Below are positions 1 through 8,622 of a stretch of DNA of 64,000 nt, in pieces; the stretch's first letter is position 1, and each line of letters opens with the position of its first letter. A program made the position numbers and the translations under genes. Under the pieces are notes generated by a model. It was given only the letters and a program-made list of their open reading frames with translations. It made no database searches and was not told the DNA's origin. This DNA is from Cupriavidus sp. WGlv3 (GTDB taxonomy: Bacteria; Pseudomonadota; Gammaproteobacteria; Burkholderiales; Burkholderiaceae): positions 62,001 through 126,000 of the forward strand of contig NZ_JALHRX010000004.1 of the NCBI RefSeq assembly GCF_023952475.1, written 5' to 3'.

Positions 1-10
1 GAGACAAAGC

Positions 11-997
11 ATGCAACCTTTCACCAACTTCGTGCGCGCTGCACTCGCCGTCGCTACGTTCGCCGCCACAGCCTCGGTCCATGCCCAGGCGTGGCCGACC
101 AAGCCGATCACGTGGATCGTCCCGTTCGCAGCCGGTGGCCCCACGGATGCGTTGGCACGCAATATTGCCGAACGCGTGTCGCGCGAGGTGGGGCAGTCGA
201 TCGTCATCGACAACTCGCCAGGCGCCGGCGGTACGGTAGGGACGGCCAAGGCGGCCCGCGCTCAGGCCGACGGTTACACGATGCTGGTCGGGCACATGGG
301 CTACATGGGCGCCGCCCCCGCGCTGTACAAGAAGCTGCCCTACGATCCGGTGAAAGACTTTGCCCCAGTATTTCGCTTCCCGGATACGCCGATGGTGCTG
401 ATGGTCCGCAAGGACCATCCGGCCAAGGACGTGAAAGCGCTGGTCGAGTACGGCAAGCAGAACCCGGGCAAGCTGTTTATCAGCAATGCGGGCATGGGCT
501 CCACGTCACACCTCATCGCGGCGATGTTCGCGTCGGCGGCAGGTATCAAGGTTTCGCTGGTGCCGTACAAGGGCGCGGGACCCGCGCTGATCGATGTGAT
601 CGGGGGACAGGTCGATGGCATGTTCGACCAGACCAACACGGCCTTGCCGCAAATCACGGAAGCCAAGGTCCGTCCCCTCGCCGTCACCTCGGCAACGCGG
701 GTGGGGCAGTTAAAAGACGTGCCGACGTTGGCGGAAACGGTGGCCCCCGGGTTCGAGGCCGCCACGTGGTACGGCATTTACGCCCCGAAAGGAACGCCGC
801 AACCGGTGATCGACAAGGTGCAGGCCGCCTACCTTAAGGTGATGAAAGACAAGGCTTTCACCGACCGCCTGTCGGCGCAGGCCATCCAGATGCTGCCGGC
901 GGACAAGTACACGGCCAGTGCGCTCGGCAAACATACCGAGAGCGAGGTCGCGCGCTGGAAGGTTCTGGCGGCCAAGGCAAATATCTCGCTGGATTGA
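11..997 (+). CDS. Bug-family (TctC-like) periplasmic solute receptor
   Basis: Periplasmic substrate-binding protein of the tripartite tricarboxylate transporter (TTT) type. The 328-residue product matches the usual Bug length. It opens with a Sec signal peptide (about residues 1-25, ending VHAQA) followed by the family signature WPTKPITWIVPFAAGG, and carries the later family motifs LPYDPVKDF and VPYKGAGPALIDV. A purine-rich GAGACA lies just before the ATG. The gene ends three bases before a class II fumarase gene, so the ligand may be a dicarboxylate or related acid; that is inference only. No permease genes are adjacent, as is common for orphan Bug receptors in Burkholderiales. Confidence 0.93.
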   Translation: MQPFTNFVRAALAVATFAATASVHAQAWPTKPITWIVPFAAGGPTDALARNIAERVSREVGQSIVIDNSPGAGGTVGTAKAARAQADGYTMLVGHMGYMGAAPALYKKLPYDPVKDFAPVFRFPDTPMVLMVRKDHPAKDVKALVEYGKQNPGKLFISNAGMGSTSHLIAAMFASAAGIKVSLVPYKGAGPALIDVIGGQVDGMFDQTNTALPQITEAKVRPLAVTSATRVGQLKDVPTLAETVAPGFEAATWYGIYAPKGTPQPVIDKVQAAYLKVMKDKAFTDRLSAQAIQMLPADKYTASALGKHTESEVARWKVLAAKANISLD

Positions 998-1000
998 GCG

Positions 1001-2392
1001 ATGACAAAGACCCGCGTAGAGCACGACGCATTTGGTCCGGTCAGCATTCCGGCTGACCGGTACTGGGGCGCCCAGACCCAGCGCGCATTGGCCGTGTTCG
1101 ATATTGGTACCGAGCGGTTTCCCGAGTGCCTGATTCATGGGTTCGGCCTGCACAAGATGTCGGCGGCGATGGCGAACCTGAAGTGCGGCCAACTCGAGCC
1201 GGTTATCGCTGAAGCAATTGTTGCCGCAGCGGCGGAGGTGCGCAGCGGTGCGTTCGACGCGCACTTCCCGTTGACGATCTGGCAAACCGGGTCGGGCACC
1301 CAGACCAACATGAATGCCAACGAGGTCATCGCCAATCGCGCCAACGAACGGCTTGGCAAGCCGCTGGGGACGAAGCGCCCGGTCCATCCCAATGACCACG
1401 TGAACCGCTCGCAGTCCTCCAATGACAGCTTCCCGACGGTGATGCACCTGAGCGCCGTGATCGAGCTCGAGGAGCGGCTGCTGCCTGCACTGTCAGCGCT
1501 GCGCGACAGCCTCCAGACCCGCGCGGTGGCCTTCGCGGACATCCTCAAGCTGGCCCGGACGCATCTGATGGATGCGGTGCCCACCACGCTGGGACGCAGC
1601 TTCGAGGGTTTCGCGGCACAGGTAGGGCACGGCATCGAGAGAGTCGAGGCTACGATGCCACGCTTGCTCACCTTGCCGCAGGGCGGCACGGCGGCAGGCA
1701 CGGGGCTCAACGCCCCCATGGGCTTCGCAGAGGCATTCTGCGGGGAGGCGAGGCGCCTCACCGGCCTGTCTTTTCGGCCCAATCCGTGCAAGGTCGAAGG
1801 CATGGCTGCGCACGATGCCTTGCTCGAACTTTCGGGCGCACTGAACGTGATCGCCGTGTCGTTCATCAAGATCGCCAACGACCTGCGCTGGATGAGCTCC
1901 GGGCCGCACTGTGGCATTGGCGAACTGGTGATGCCCGATGACGGTCTGACGTCGTCGATCATGCCAGGCAAACGCAACCCGACCATCGCGGAAGTGATGG
2001 TGCAGGCTGGCATGCAAGTCGCGGGCAACCACGTGACCGCGACCATGGCAGGGGCTTCGGGCAGCTTCGAACTCAATGTGGCCAAGCCCGTGCTTATATA
2101 CAACGTCCTGCAGTCAGTTCGCTTGCTCGCGGACAGTGCACGCACGGTGGCAGAGCGGGTGATCCCCGGACTAGAGCCTGACCGGAACAGGCTGGCGCGC
2201 CAGCTCGACAGCCCGTTACTCGCCGCGACGGCGCTGAATCCGCATATTGGCTACGACCAGGCGGCGCACATCGTGAACTACGCCAGGACCCATTGCATTG
2301 CGCCACGAGAGGCAGCCATTGCGCTCGGGATTTTGCGCGGCGATGAGTATGACGCGCTGGTCAATCTCGAACGTATGGCGCATGGCGGATAG
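1001..2392 (+). CDS. fumC: Class II fumarate hydratase (fumarase C-like)
   Basis: Member of the fumarase/aspartase superfamily that interconverts fumarate and malate in the cytosol. The 463-residue length fits FumC. Visible motifs are TGSGTQTNMNANEV near residue 100, the RTH catalytic region (ARTHLMDAVPTTLG) and the superfamily signature SSIMPGKRNP in the C-terminal third. It begins three bases after the Bug gene stop with no clear ribosome binding site of its own, which suggests translational coupling. The HLMDA segment differs from the usual HLQDA, so a related hydroxy-acid substrate cannot be excluded. Pairing with a solute receptor suggests a catabolic duplicate rather than the TCA-cycle fumarase. 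Confidence 0.88.
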   Translation: MTKTRVEHDAFGPVSIPADRYWGAQTQRALAVFDIGTERFPECLIHGFGLHKMSAAMANLKCGQLEPVIAEAIVAAAAEVRSGAFDAHFPLTIWQTGSGTQTNMNANEVIANRANERLGKPLGTKRPVHPNDHVNRSQSSNDSFPTVMHLSAVIELEERLLPALSALRDSLQTRAVAFADILKLARTHLMDAVPTTLGRSFEGFAAQVGHGIERVEATMPRLLTLPQGGTAAGTGLNAPMGFAEAFCGEARRLTGLSFRPNPCKVEGMAAHDALLELSGALNVIAVSFIKIANDLRWMSSGPHCGIGELVMPDDGLTSSIMPGKRNPTIAEVMVQAGMQVAGNHVTATMAGASGSFELNVAKPVLIYNVLQSVRLLADSARTVAERVIPGLEPDRNRLARQLDSPLLAATALNPHIGYDQAAHIVNYARTHCIAPREAAIALGILRGDEYDALVNLERMAHGG

Positions 2393-2468
2393 ACGAAGCG
2401 CGTGCCGTCGGACGGTGCCAAGTCAGCGAGGCGAGCGACGGTTCCGATACAAGTGGATAGCCCGGAAA

Positions 2469-2657
2469 CTACTGATCATCAACCAGCTCAGCACGGCTCT
2501 CAAAGATGTCATGGCCCAGCAGGAGGTGAAGACCGCGCTAATCAGTCAAGGTGCCATGCCGGTCTACACGACGCCCGATCAGGCGCGCTCGCAAATCAAT
2601 GACGAGGTGGCACGGTGGGCAAAGGTGAGCAAGGAAGCAAACATCAAGGCTGACTGA
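2469..2657 (+). pseudogene. C-terminal remnant of a Bug-family receptor
   Basis: This frame encodes only the last 60 or so residues of a Bug protein (INQLSTALKDVMAQ ... EVARWAKVSKEANIKAD), matching the terminal segment of intact receptors in this window, which end in forms such as WAKVIRDGNIKPE. The upstream part of the open frame overlaps the end of fumC and the short spacer and has no Bug similarity. There is no signal peptide or N-terminal lobe, so it cannot work as a receptor. It looks like the tail left after a deletion or recombination between Bug paralogues. Confidence 0.8.
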
Positions 2658-2734
2658 GCATCTCCGCCCGATGCTGCGGCCAAGGGTTGCCAGGAGGTGT
2701 GACAGCCCAAAGCCCCTGTCACACCCTTGAGCCG

Positions 2735-2920
2735 CTATTGCAACCGCTCTCGCTCAACCATCAGCCCATCCAGCTGCATCTTCACCATGCCGAGCAGGCA
2801 CAGCGCACTGAAGCAGCCCTCCGAGCTTTCGCTTTCATGATCCAGCAGTACCAGAACTCCTTCAATTCCCGCGCGAACCTGCTGAAGACAGTCGTTTGTG
2901 ATTTCATCGATCGTTGCCAT
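2735..2920 (-). CDS. Small hypothetical protein, possibly DUF1484 family
   Basis: A 61-residue protein starting MATIDEITNDCLQQVRAG and ending LDGLMVERERLQ. The open frame extends upstream from a GTG, but the added segment is proline/glycine-rich and looks non-coding. The internal ATG follows a GGGGAATTT purine stretch and is the better start. The acidic helical pattern with a CxxLLGMVKxQLD core resembles small Cupriavidus/Ralstonia proteins that I recall as DUF1484; no function is known. It has no signal peptide or membrane segment. Confidence 0.6.
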   Translation of the reverse strand: MATIDEITNDCLQQVRAGIEGVLVLLDHESESSEGCFSALCLLGMVKMQLDGLMVERERLQ

Positions 2921-3074
2921 AAATTCCCCACTCGTAAAAGCGCGCCACTCATTTCCACATGAGGGCGGCGGGCCAGACGGCGAGGGTGGAAAGCCGGTCT
3001 GAGGTGGGGAACCGGTCAGCCTTGCGGCTGCCTCGCCCGGCCCGCCAGGGGGGCAGCTTGGTTCGTGCGAACAC

Positions 3075-3106
3075 ACAGGCGTTGCCTGCTACAAGGCAAC
3101 GCCTGT
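3075..3106. repeat. Perfect 13-bp inverted repeat (hairpin)
   Basis: ACAGGCGTTGCCT at 3075-3087 is followed by a 6-nt loop (GCTACA) and its exact complement at 3094-3106. There is no T-run on either side, so it is not a canonical intrinsic terminator. It may be a REP-like element or a processing hairpin. The rest of 2921-3305 holds no gene I can support. Confidence 0.7.
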
Positions 3107-3305
3107 TCACCTTAAACATCCGGGCTTTCCACACCCGATCATCGGTGGTTCCGATGACGCCACCAGTATTTCCTGTAGCTACCGGGGAATCGATGAGAGA
3201 TGTCGCATTTCCAGGGGCGCGCGAAGTTTGGATCCGGGAAACGGATTCAGAAATCGCAGACTCTTGAAAATGCGCGTGCGGGCCGAGCCCTTTACCCCCG
3301 CAGCC

Positions 3306-4574
3306 TCACGCCCGCACCGGCGCCAAAACCGCCCCAGGCACCATCGCCGGCGCACTCCCCATTGCCTGATCCACCACCCCCGCCACCATCTCCGCCGTCA
3401 CCGCCGACAAGGTCCACCCCAAATGCCCGTGTCCGGTGTTGTAGAAGATGCAGGCGGCGCGGCCGCGTCCCACGCGCGGCAGCATGTCCGGCATCATCGG
3501 CCGCAACCCGGCCCATGGCACCACGCTGCGCGTGCTGACGCCGGGGAAGCACTGCTGCACCCAGTCCACCAGCGGGCGGATGCGGTCGGCGCGGATATCG
3601 CGGTTGGTGCCGTTGAACTCGGCGGTGCCGGCGACGCGGAAGCGGTCGTCGCCGAGGCGGCTGGTGACCAGCTTGGTTTCGTCGTCGAGCAGGCTGACCG
3701 TCGGTGCGGCGGCGCGGCTGGCGTCGTCGGTCAGGTTGACGGTGATCGAATAGCCCTTGACCGGATAGATGTTGACGCGGTCGCCCAGCGCGGCGGCCAG
3801 TGCGCGGCTGGCGGTGCCGGCGCAGATTACGGCGCCGTCGAAGGAGGCAGTGGTGCTATCGTTGCCGTCCTGCACGGTGATGGTGGCGCGCCGGCCGTCG
3901 GTCTGCACCGCGCGCACGTCCTGGCCATACAGGCAGCGCACGCCCAGGCGCGCGGCGGCGGCGGCCAGGCCGCTGGTGAACTTGTGGATGTCGCCGGTCG
4001 AATCGCTTTCGGTGAAGTACCCGCCGTAGTAGGAGCCCGCCAGCGTCGGCTCGATCGCGCGCATCTCCTGCGGGGTCACCGCGCGCCGCTCCAGTCCGCC
4101 TTGCGCCAGCAGCGCGGAGACCCGGCCGGCATGCTCGAAGCCGGCGCGGTCGCGGTAGATATGGAGGATGCCGGCGCGCTTCAGGTCGAAGTCGATGCCT
4201 TCCTGCGCCGCCCACGCAAACAGGTGCTCGCGCGCGGCGATGGCCAGGCGCGCGGTCTCGATGGTATTGCGGCGGTAGTGGGGAATCGACGCGATGAACT
4301 CGGCGAACCACGACAGCTTGTGCCAACTGGGCCGGGGATTGACCAGCAGCGGCGCATCGTTGCGCAGCATCCACTTCATCCCCTTGACGATGGTGGACCA
4401 GTGGGTCCAGACCTCGGCGTTGGAGGCGGAGAGCTGCCCGCCGTTTGCGAACGAGGTCTCCATGGCGGCATAGCGGTGCCGTTCGAACAGGGTGACGGAG
4501 AATCCGCGCCGGGCCAGCGCGTAGGCCGTGGTGACACCGGTGATGCCACCGCCGATGACAGCGATTGTCTTCAT
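3306..4574 (-). CDS. D-amino-acid dehydrogenase (DadA-like FAD oxidoreductase)
   Basis: FAD-dependent oxidoreductase of the DAO superfamily that deaminates D-amino acids (or glycine) at the membrane, passing electrons to the respiratory chain. The 422-residue product starts MKTIAVIGGGITGVTTAYAL, a textbook dinucleotide-binding GxGxxG fold. DadA landmarks follow: SFANGGQLSASNAEVW near residues 40-55 and the C-terminal TGHGHLGWTLSA. The start was placed at the ATG giving this fold at residue 1; an ATG 42 bases upstream adds only a non-homologous leader. A tandem glycine riboswitch lies in the 5' leader, which argues that glycine, or an amino acid metabolised with it, is the physiological signal. 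A glycine-oxidase-like role is the main alternative. Confidence 0.85.
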   Translation of the reverse strand: MKTIAVIGGGITGVTTAYALARRGFSVTLFERHRYAAMETSFANGGQLSASNAEVWTHWSTIVKGMKWMLRNDAPLLVNPRPSWHKLSWFAEFIASIPHYRRNTIETARLAIAAREHLFAWAAQEGIDFDLKRAGILHIYRDRAGFEHAGRVSALLAQGGLERRAVTPQEMRAIEPTLAGSYYGGYFTESDSTGDIHKFTSGLAAAAARLGVRCLYGQDVRAVQTDGRRATITVQDGNDSTTASFDGAVICAGTASRALAAALGDRVNIYPVKGYSITVNLTDDASRAAAPTVSLLDDETKLVTSRLGDDRFRVAGTAEFNGTNRDIRADRIRPLVDWVQQCFPGVSTRSVVPWAGLRPMMPDMLPRVGRGRAACIFYNTGHGHLGWTLSAVTAEMVAGVVDQAMGSAPAMVPGAVLAPVRA

Positions 4575-4639
4575 GATCTGCAGGTTCCGGGAACGTCGAA
4601 GGGGTGGAGTCCGCACGCAATATGCGTGGAGGACGCCCC

Positions 4640-4845
4640 CTCTGTTCTGGACCTGAGAGATTCACGACGCCTTGCCGCGGGGCGGGCGCGCTTGCTCCTT
4701 CGGTATGCCGGGCGGACGATGGCGGCCGGCATTCTTCAGAGTGCACTGACGGGTGATGCCGGTCCTTTTGCCTGAGAGTTTCCGGGGCGGTTGCTCCTTC
4801 GGCGCCGTGCGCGGCGGACGCCGCGACAGTCTCTCCCTGCATCAC
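4640..4845 (-). promoter_or_regulatory. Tandem glycine riboswitch in the dadA-like leader
   Basis: Read on the minus strand, two consecutive copies of the glycine aptamer core are visible. Aptamer 1 (about 4845-4750) has GGGAGAGAC, then GCCGAAGGAGCAA, then AAACTCTCAGGCAAA. Aptamer 2 (about 4740-4650) has CTCTGAAGAATGCC, then ACCGAAGGAGCAA, then GAATCTCTCAGGT. The order of GGAGAG, CCGAAGGAGCAA and CTCTCAGG, repeated with a short linker, is diagnostic of the gcvT-type glycine riboswitch. It lies about 70 bases before the start of the D-amino-acid dehydrogenase-like gene and is co-oriented with it. Whether it activates or represses cannot be read from sequence. Boundaries are approximate. Confidence 0.92.
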
Positions 4846-5081
4846 GCTGGCTTGACGCCAGTCGGGGCAATGTAGTGACAAGGCCTCGTATTGAATATGC
4901 GGGTTAACACGGATGCATACGGATTTGGCTGCGCCGGCCGCGTCGCTATGTCGCATCGGCCAGCGGCTTCCGGGCCCATAAAATGTCAGCGCTCGCTATT
5001 TAGAGACGGCGGGACGCGCGGGAGGAGCGCTTGATGATGCGCAGGCGCTGCGAGCCCACAACGACGACAACAAGGTATTCA

Positions 5082-7370
5082 GTGAAGAAAAATCGCATTG
5101 CACTGGCCGTTTCGGCAGTGCTGATGGGCCCCGCCGTGGCCGCCTCCCAAGGGGTGGAGGCGCCCGTTGAGGCGCCCGCGCCGCTGCAGGAGGTGGTGGT
5201 ATCGGCCCGCCCCGAACGCGGCGAGACGCCGGCGATCCCGCCCAACACGCCGGCGCCGGCCTACGGCATCAGCAGCACGCGCATGGCCGACTTCAACGTG
5301 GTCAATACCGAGGACGCGCTCAAGTACGCGCCCAACCTCGCCGTGCGCAAGCGCTTTATCGGCGATATGAATTCGATCATCTCGGTGCGCAGCACCAGTT
5401 CGCGCCAGTCGGCGCGCGGGCTGGTCTATGCGGACGGCCTGCTGCTGTCCAACCTGCTGGGCTCGGACTTCAGCTTCCCGCCGCGCTGGTCGCTGGTCAA
5501 TGCCGCCGAGATCGAGCGCATGGACGTGCTGTACGGCCCGTATTCGGCGCTGTATCCCGGCAATTCGCTGGGCGCGACGGTGCTGATCACCACGCGCACG
5601 CCGGAGAAGTTCGAGGGCGATGCCAGCGTGCAGCTGTTCACGCAGCGCTTCAACCTGTATGGCACCCACGATAACTTCAACGGGGTGCATGCCAACGCCT
5701 ACGTGGGCGACCGCGTCGGCGCGTTCTCGTGGCTGGTCAGCGTGGACCGGCAGGACAGCAAGAGCCAGCCGCTGAGCTTCTATACCGCATCGCGCTCGAC
5801 GCGGCCCGCGGGCGCCACGGACACGCCGGTCTCGGGCGCCTATTTCGACCAGGACCAGAGCGGCCGCGACCGCGTGGTGATGGGCGTGAACAGCGAGGGC
5901 GTCACGCACACCGTGCAGGACCAGCTCAAGCTCAAGCTCGGCTACGACATCACCAGCACGCTGCAGGCGCAGTTCACCGCCGCCTACTGGCAGCAGGACC
6001 GCTCCAACACCACCGGCAGTTACCTGCGCGATGCCAATGGCAATGTGGTGTCCAGCGGTCCGGTGAACATCGGCGGCTACCAGTACGTGATTCCGGCTAA
6101 CGCGTTTGCGCCCGGCAATGGCGAGGATGCGCGCTGGCTCTACGGCCTGTCGCTGCGCACGCGCAACCAGACGGGGTGGAATTTTTCCGGCGTGGCGTCG
6201 CTGTTCGATGTCAGCAAGGACGTGAGCCGCAGCGCCAGCACCGTCGGCAACGGACCGGGCACGGTGACCTATGGCGACGGCACCGGCTGGCGCACGCTCG
6301 ACCTGAAGGCCGACTACCGCCCGGAGCGCCTGCACGGCGGGCACTGGGTCACCTTCGGCTACCACTATGACAACTACCGGCTGAGCAACACCACCTACAA
6401 CGCCTCGGACTGGCGCGCGGCGACCATCACCGCGTTCAACAATGCCTTCACCGGCAAGACCGAGACCCAGGCGCTCTACGCGCAGGACGCCTGGTACTTC
6501 GCCGAGGACTGGAAGCTGATTCCCGGGGTACGCTACGAGCACTGGCGCGCCTATGACGGCAGCCGCAGCCAGCCCGGCGTGGACATCGGCTATCCGGTGC
6601 GCAGCGAATCCAACTGGTCGCCCAAGCTGGCGCTGGAGAAGGCGTTCGGCCAGGACTGGCTGGGCCGGCTGTCGCTGGGCCAGGCCTATCGCTACCCCAC
6701 CGTCAGCGAGCTGTTCCAGGGCCGCATCACCGGCACCGCGCTGATCAACAACGATCCCAACCTGCGGCCGGAGCGCTCGTTCTCGAAGGACCTGACCTTC
6801 GAACGCACGGTGGAGGCATCGAACTTCCGCGTCTCGCTGTACGAGGACGATATCCGCGATGCGCTGGTCAGCCAGACCAACACCACGGTATTCCCCACCG
6901 TCACCAGCTTCCAGAACGTCGACCGGGTGCGCACGCGCGGCTTCGAGCTGGCCTATGACGGGCGCGACGTGCTGGTGCGCGGCTTCGACCTGTCGGCCAG
7001 CGGCGCCTACAACCATTCGAAGACGCTGGAGAACGCCAACAACCCGGCCTCGGTGGGCAAGTATTTCTACCGCATCCCGAAGTGGCGCGCCAACCTGGTG
7101 GGTACCTATCGCTTCACGCCGGCGTGGGCCGGCACGCTGGCGATGACCTATTCGGGCCGGCAGTACAATACGCTCGACAATGCGGACACCAACCCCGACA
7201 CCTTTGGCGGCACCAGCAGCTTCCTGACCTTCGACGTCAAGGTGACCTACAAGCCCGCGCGCAATGTGCGGCTCGGGCTTGGCATCGACAACCTCACCGA
7301 CCAGCGCTATTACGTCTACCACCCGTACCCGGGCCGGACGTTCTACGCCGAGGCGAAACTTTCCTTCTGA
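5082..7370 (+). CDS. TonB-dependent outer-membrane receptor
   Basis: Outer-membrane gated channel powered by TonB-ExbBD. The product has about 762 residues if started at the GTG at 5082, preceded by AAGG at a good distance, which puts a clean signal peptide (KKNRIALAVSAVLMG ... AASQG) at the N-terminus; an ATG at 5031 would add 17 polar residues. A TonB-box-like stretch (LQEVVVSARPE) precedes a plug domain (about residues 45-180 with RMDVLYGPYSALYPGNSLGATVLITT). A beta-barrel follows and ends with the aromatic C-terminal signature YAEAKLSF. It heads a three-gene unit with an Asp-box protein and a thioredoxin-like protein, which suggests uptake of a metal or metal chelate rather than a sugar. 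The ligand is not shown by the sequence. Confidence 0.93.
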   Translation: MKKNRIALAVSAVLMGPAVAASQGVEAPVEAPAPLQEVVVSARPERGETPAIPPNTPAPAYGISSTRMADFNVVNTEDALKYAPNLAVRKRFIGDMNSIISVRSTSSRQSARGLVYADGLLLSNLLGSDFSFPPRWSLVNAAEIERMDVLYGPYSALYPGNSLGATVLITTRTPEKFEGDASVQLFTQRFNLYGTHDNFNGVHANAYVGDRVGAFSWLVSVDRQDSKSQPLSFYTASRSTRPAGATDTPVSGAYFDQDQSGRDRVVMGVNSEGVTHTVQDQLKLKLGYDITSTLQAQFTAAYWQQDRSNTTGSYLRDANGNVVSSGPVNIGGYQYVIPANAFAPGNGEDARWLYGLSLRTRNQTGWNFSGVASLFDVSKDVSRSASTVGNGPGTVTYGDGTGWRTLDLKADYRPERLHGGHWVTFGYHYDNYRLSNTTYNASDWRAATITAFNNAFTGKTETQALYAQDAWYFAEDWKLIPGVRYEHWRAYDGSRSQPGVDIGYPVRSESNWSPKLALEKAFGQDWLGRLSLGQAYRYPTVSELFQGRITGTALINNDPNLRPERSFSKDLTFERTVEASNFRVSLYEDDIRDALVSQTNTTVFPTVTSFQNVDRVRTRGFELAYDGRDVLVRGFDLSASGAYNHSKTLENANNPASVGKYFYRIPKWRANLVGTYRFTPAWAGTLAMTYSGRQYNTLDNADTNPDTFGGTSSFLTFDVKVTYKPARNVRLGLGIDNLTDQRYYVYHPYPGRTFYAEAKLSF

Positions 7371-7374
7371 GCCA

Positions 7375-8622
7375 GTGAACACACTGACACGTAACCTGCC
7401 AGGCGCCCGCCGCGCAGTCCGCCTGATCGCTGCCGGCATGATGGCCTGCGTTGCGCTGGCATCGGCCGCCGCTACCGCGCAGGCGCACGGCAGCCACGCC
7501 GGCCATGGCGGCCAGGCCAGGCCGAAAATGAGCGAACTCGGCACCGGCGCCGCCTTCGACCGCGACGGCAAGCTGTGGATCGCCTACAAGGACGGCCAGC
7601 ATGTCGCGGTGCGTTCGTCGACGGACTACGGTCGCAGCTTCAGCGCGGCGCGGCATGTCAACCCCACGCCAGAGCCCGTCGCCGCGGATCATGAAAGCCG
7701 CCCCAAGGTGGCCACTGGGGCCGACGGGCAGGTCTACATCACCTGGACCCAGCCGCTGCCCAAGCCATGGACCGGCTTTATCCGCTTTGCGCGCTCCAGC
7801 GATGGCGGCAAGACCTTTGCCGAACCGCTGACGGTGCACGCCAACCGCGACCAGATCGCGCACCGCTTCGACGCCCTCGCGGTGGACCCGGCCGGGCGCG
7901 TCTTCGTCAGCTGGATCGACAAGCGCGACGTCGTCGCCGCCGAGGCGCGCAAGCAGCCCTATGCCGGTGCCGCGATCTACTACGCGGTCTCGGCCGATCA
8001 CGGCAAGACCTTCCAGGGCGACTACAAGATCGCCGACCAGTCGTGCGAATGCTGCCGCATCGCGCTGACGCCCACGCCCGACGGCAGGATGCTGGCGCTG
8101 TGGCGCCATGTGTTCCCGCCCAACGCGCGCGACCACGCGCTGGCGCTGCTGGGCGCCGACGGCAAGGCCACGCCGATGCAGCGCGCCACCTTCGACGACT
8201 GGCGCATCGACGCCTGCCCGCACCACGGCCCCGGCGCGTCGGTGGCGCCTGACGGCACGGTGCACATGGTCTGGTTCAGCGTGCGCGACGGCAAGCCGAC
8301 GGTGTCGCTGGGGCGCTGGCGCGACGGCAAGCTGCAGGCACAACGCCCGCTCGATGACCCGCGTGCACAGCATGCCGACATCGTCGCGCTGAACGACAAC
8401 GACATCGCGGTGGTGTGGAAGTCGTTCGACGGCCAGCAGACGCGGCTTTCCGCCATGCTGTCGCACGACGGCGGCAAGACCTGGCAGACGCGCAAGCTGG
8501 CCGGCACCGAACGCGATTCCGACCAGCCGCACCTGCTGCAGCACGCCGGCCGCGCCTACGTGCTGTGGCGCACCGAGGCCGAGGGCTTCCAGGTGTTCGC
8601 GCTCGGGCAGGAAGGCGCATGA
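7375..8622 (+). CDS. Exported Asp-box (BNR/sialidase-like) beta-propeller protein with Cys/His cluster
   Basis: Periplasmic protein of about 415 residues starting at a GTG five bases after the receptor stop; a signal peptide ends near residue 37 (ATAQA). Four Asp-box motifs of the type SxDxGxTF (SSTDYGRSF, SSDGGKTF, SADHGKTF, SHDGGKTW) define a sialidase-like six-bladed propeller. It lacks an evident sialidase catalytic triad, so a binding role is more likely. Unusual features are a His-rich mature N-terminus (HGSHAGHG), a CxCC cluster (Cys224, Cys226, Cys227) and a later CPHH (281-284). Together they look like a transition-metal site, plausibly copper. It overlaps the next gene by four bases. 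Confidence 0.8.
   Translation: MNTLTRNLPGARRAVRLIAAGMMACVALASAAATAQAHGSHAGHGGQARPKMSELGTGAAFDRDGKLWIAYKDGQHVAVRSSTDYGRSFSAARHVNPTPEPVAADHESRPKVATGADGQVYITWTQPLPKPWTGFIRFARSSDGGKTFAEPLTVHANRDQIAHRFDALAVDPAGRVFVSWIDKRDVVAAEARKQPYAGAAIYYAVSADHGKTFQGDYKIADQSCECCRIALTPTPDGRMLALWRHVFPPNARDHALALLGADGKATPMQRATFDDWRIDACPHHGPGASVAPDGTVHMVWFSVRDGKPTVSLGRWRDGKLQAQRPLDDPRAQHADIVALNDNDIAVVWKSFDGQQTRLSAMLSHDGGKTWQTRKLAGTERDSDQPHLLQHAGRAYVLWRTEAEGFQVFALGQEGA

Noticed and set aside
3200..3538. Proline-rich open frame upstream of the dadA-like gene end
   Set aside because: It is the reverse complement of the Ala/Val/Gly-rich C-terminus of the dehydrogenase.
5079..7571. An 830-codon open frame antisense to the TonB receptor
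   Set aside because: Compositionally an Arg/Ala/Val/Gly-rich mirror of a high-GC gene with no family motif; the sense strand encodes a complete receptor.
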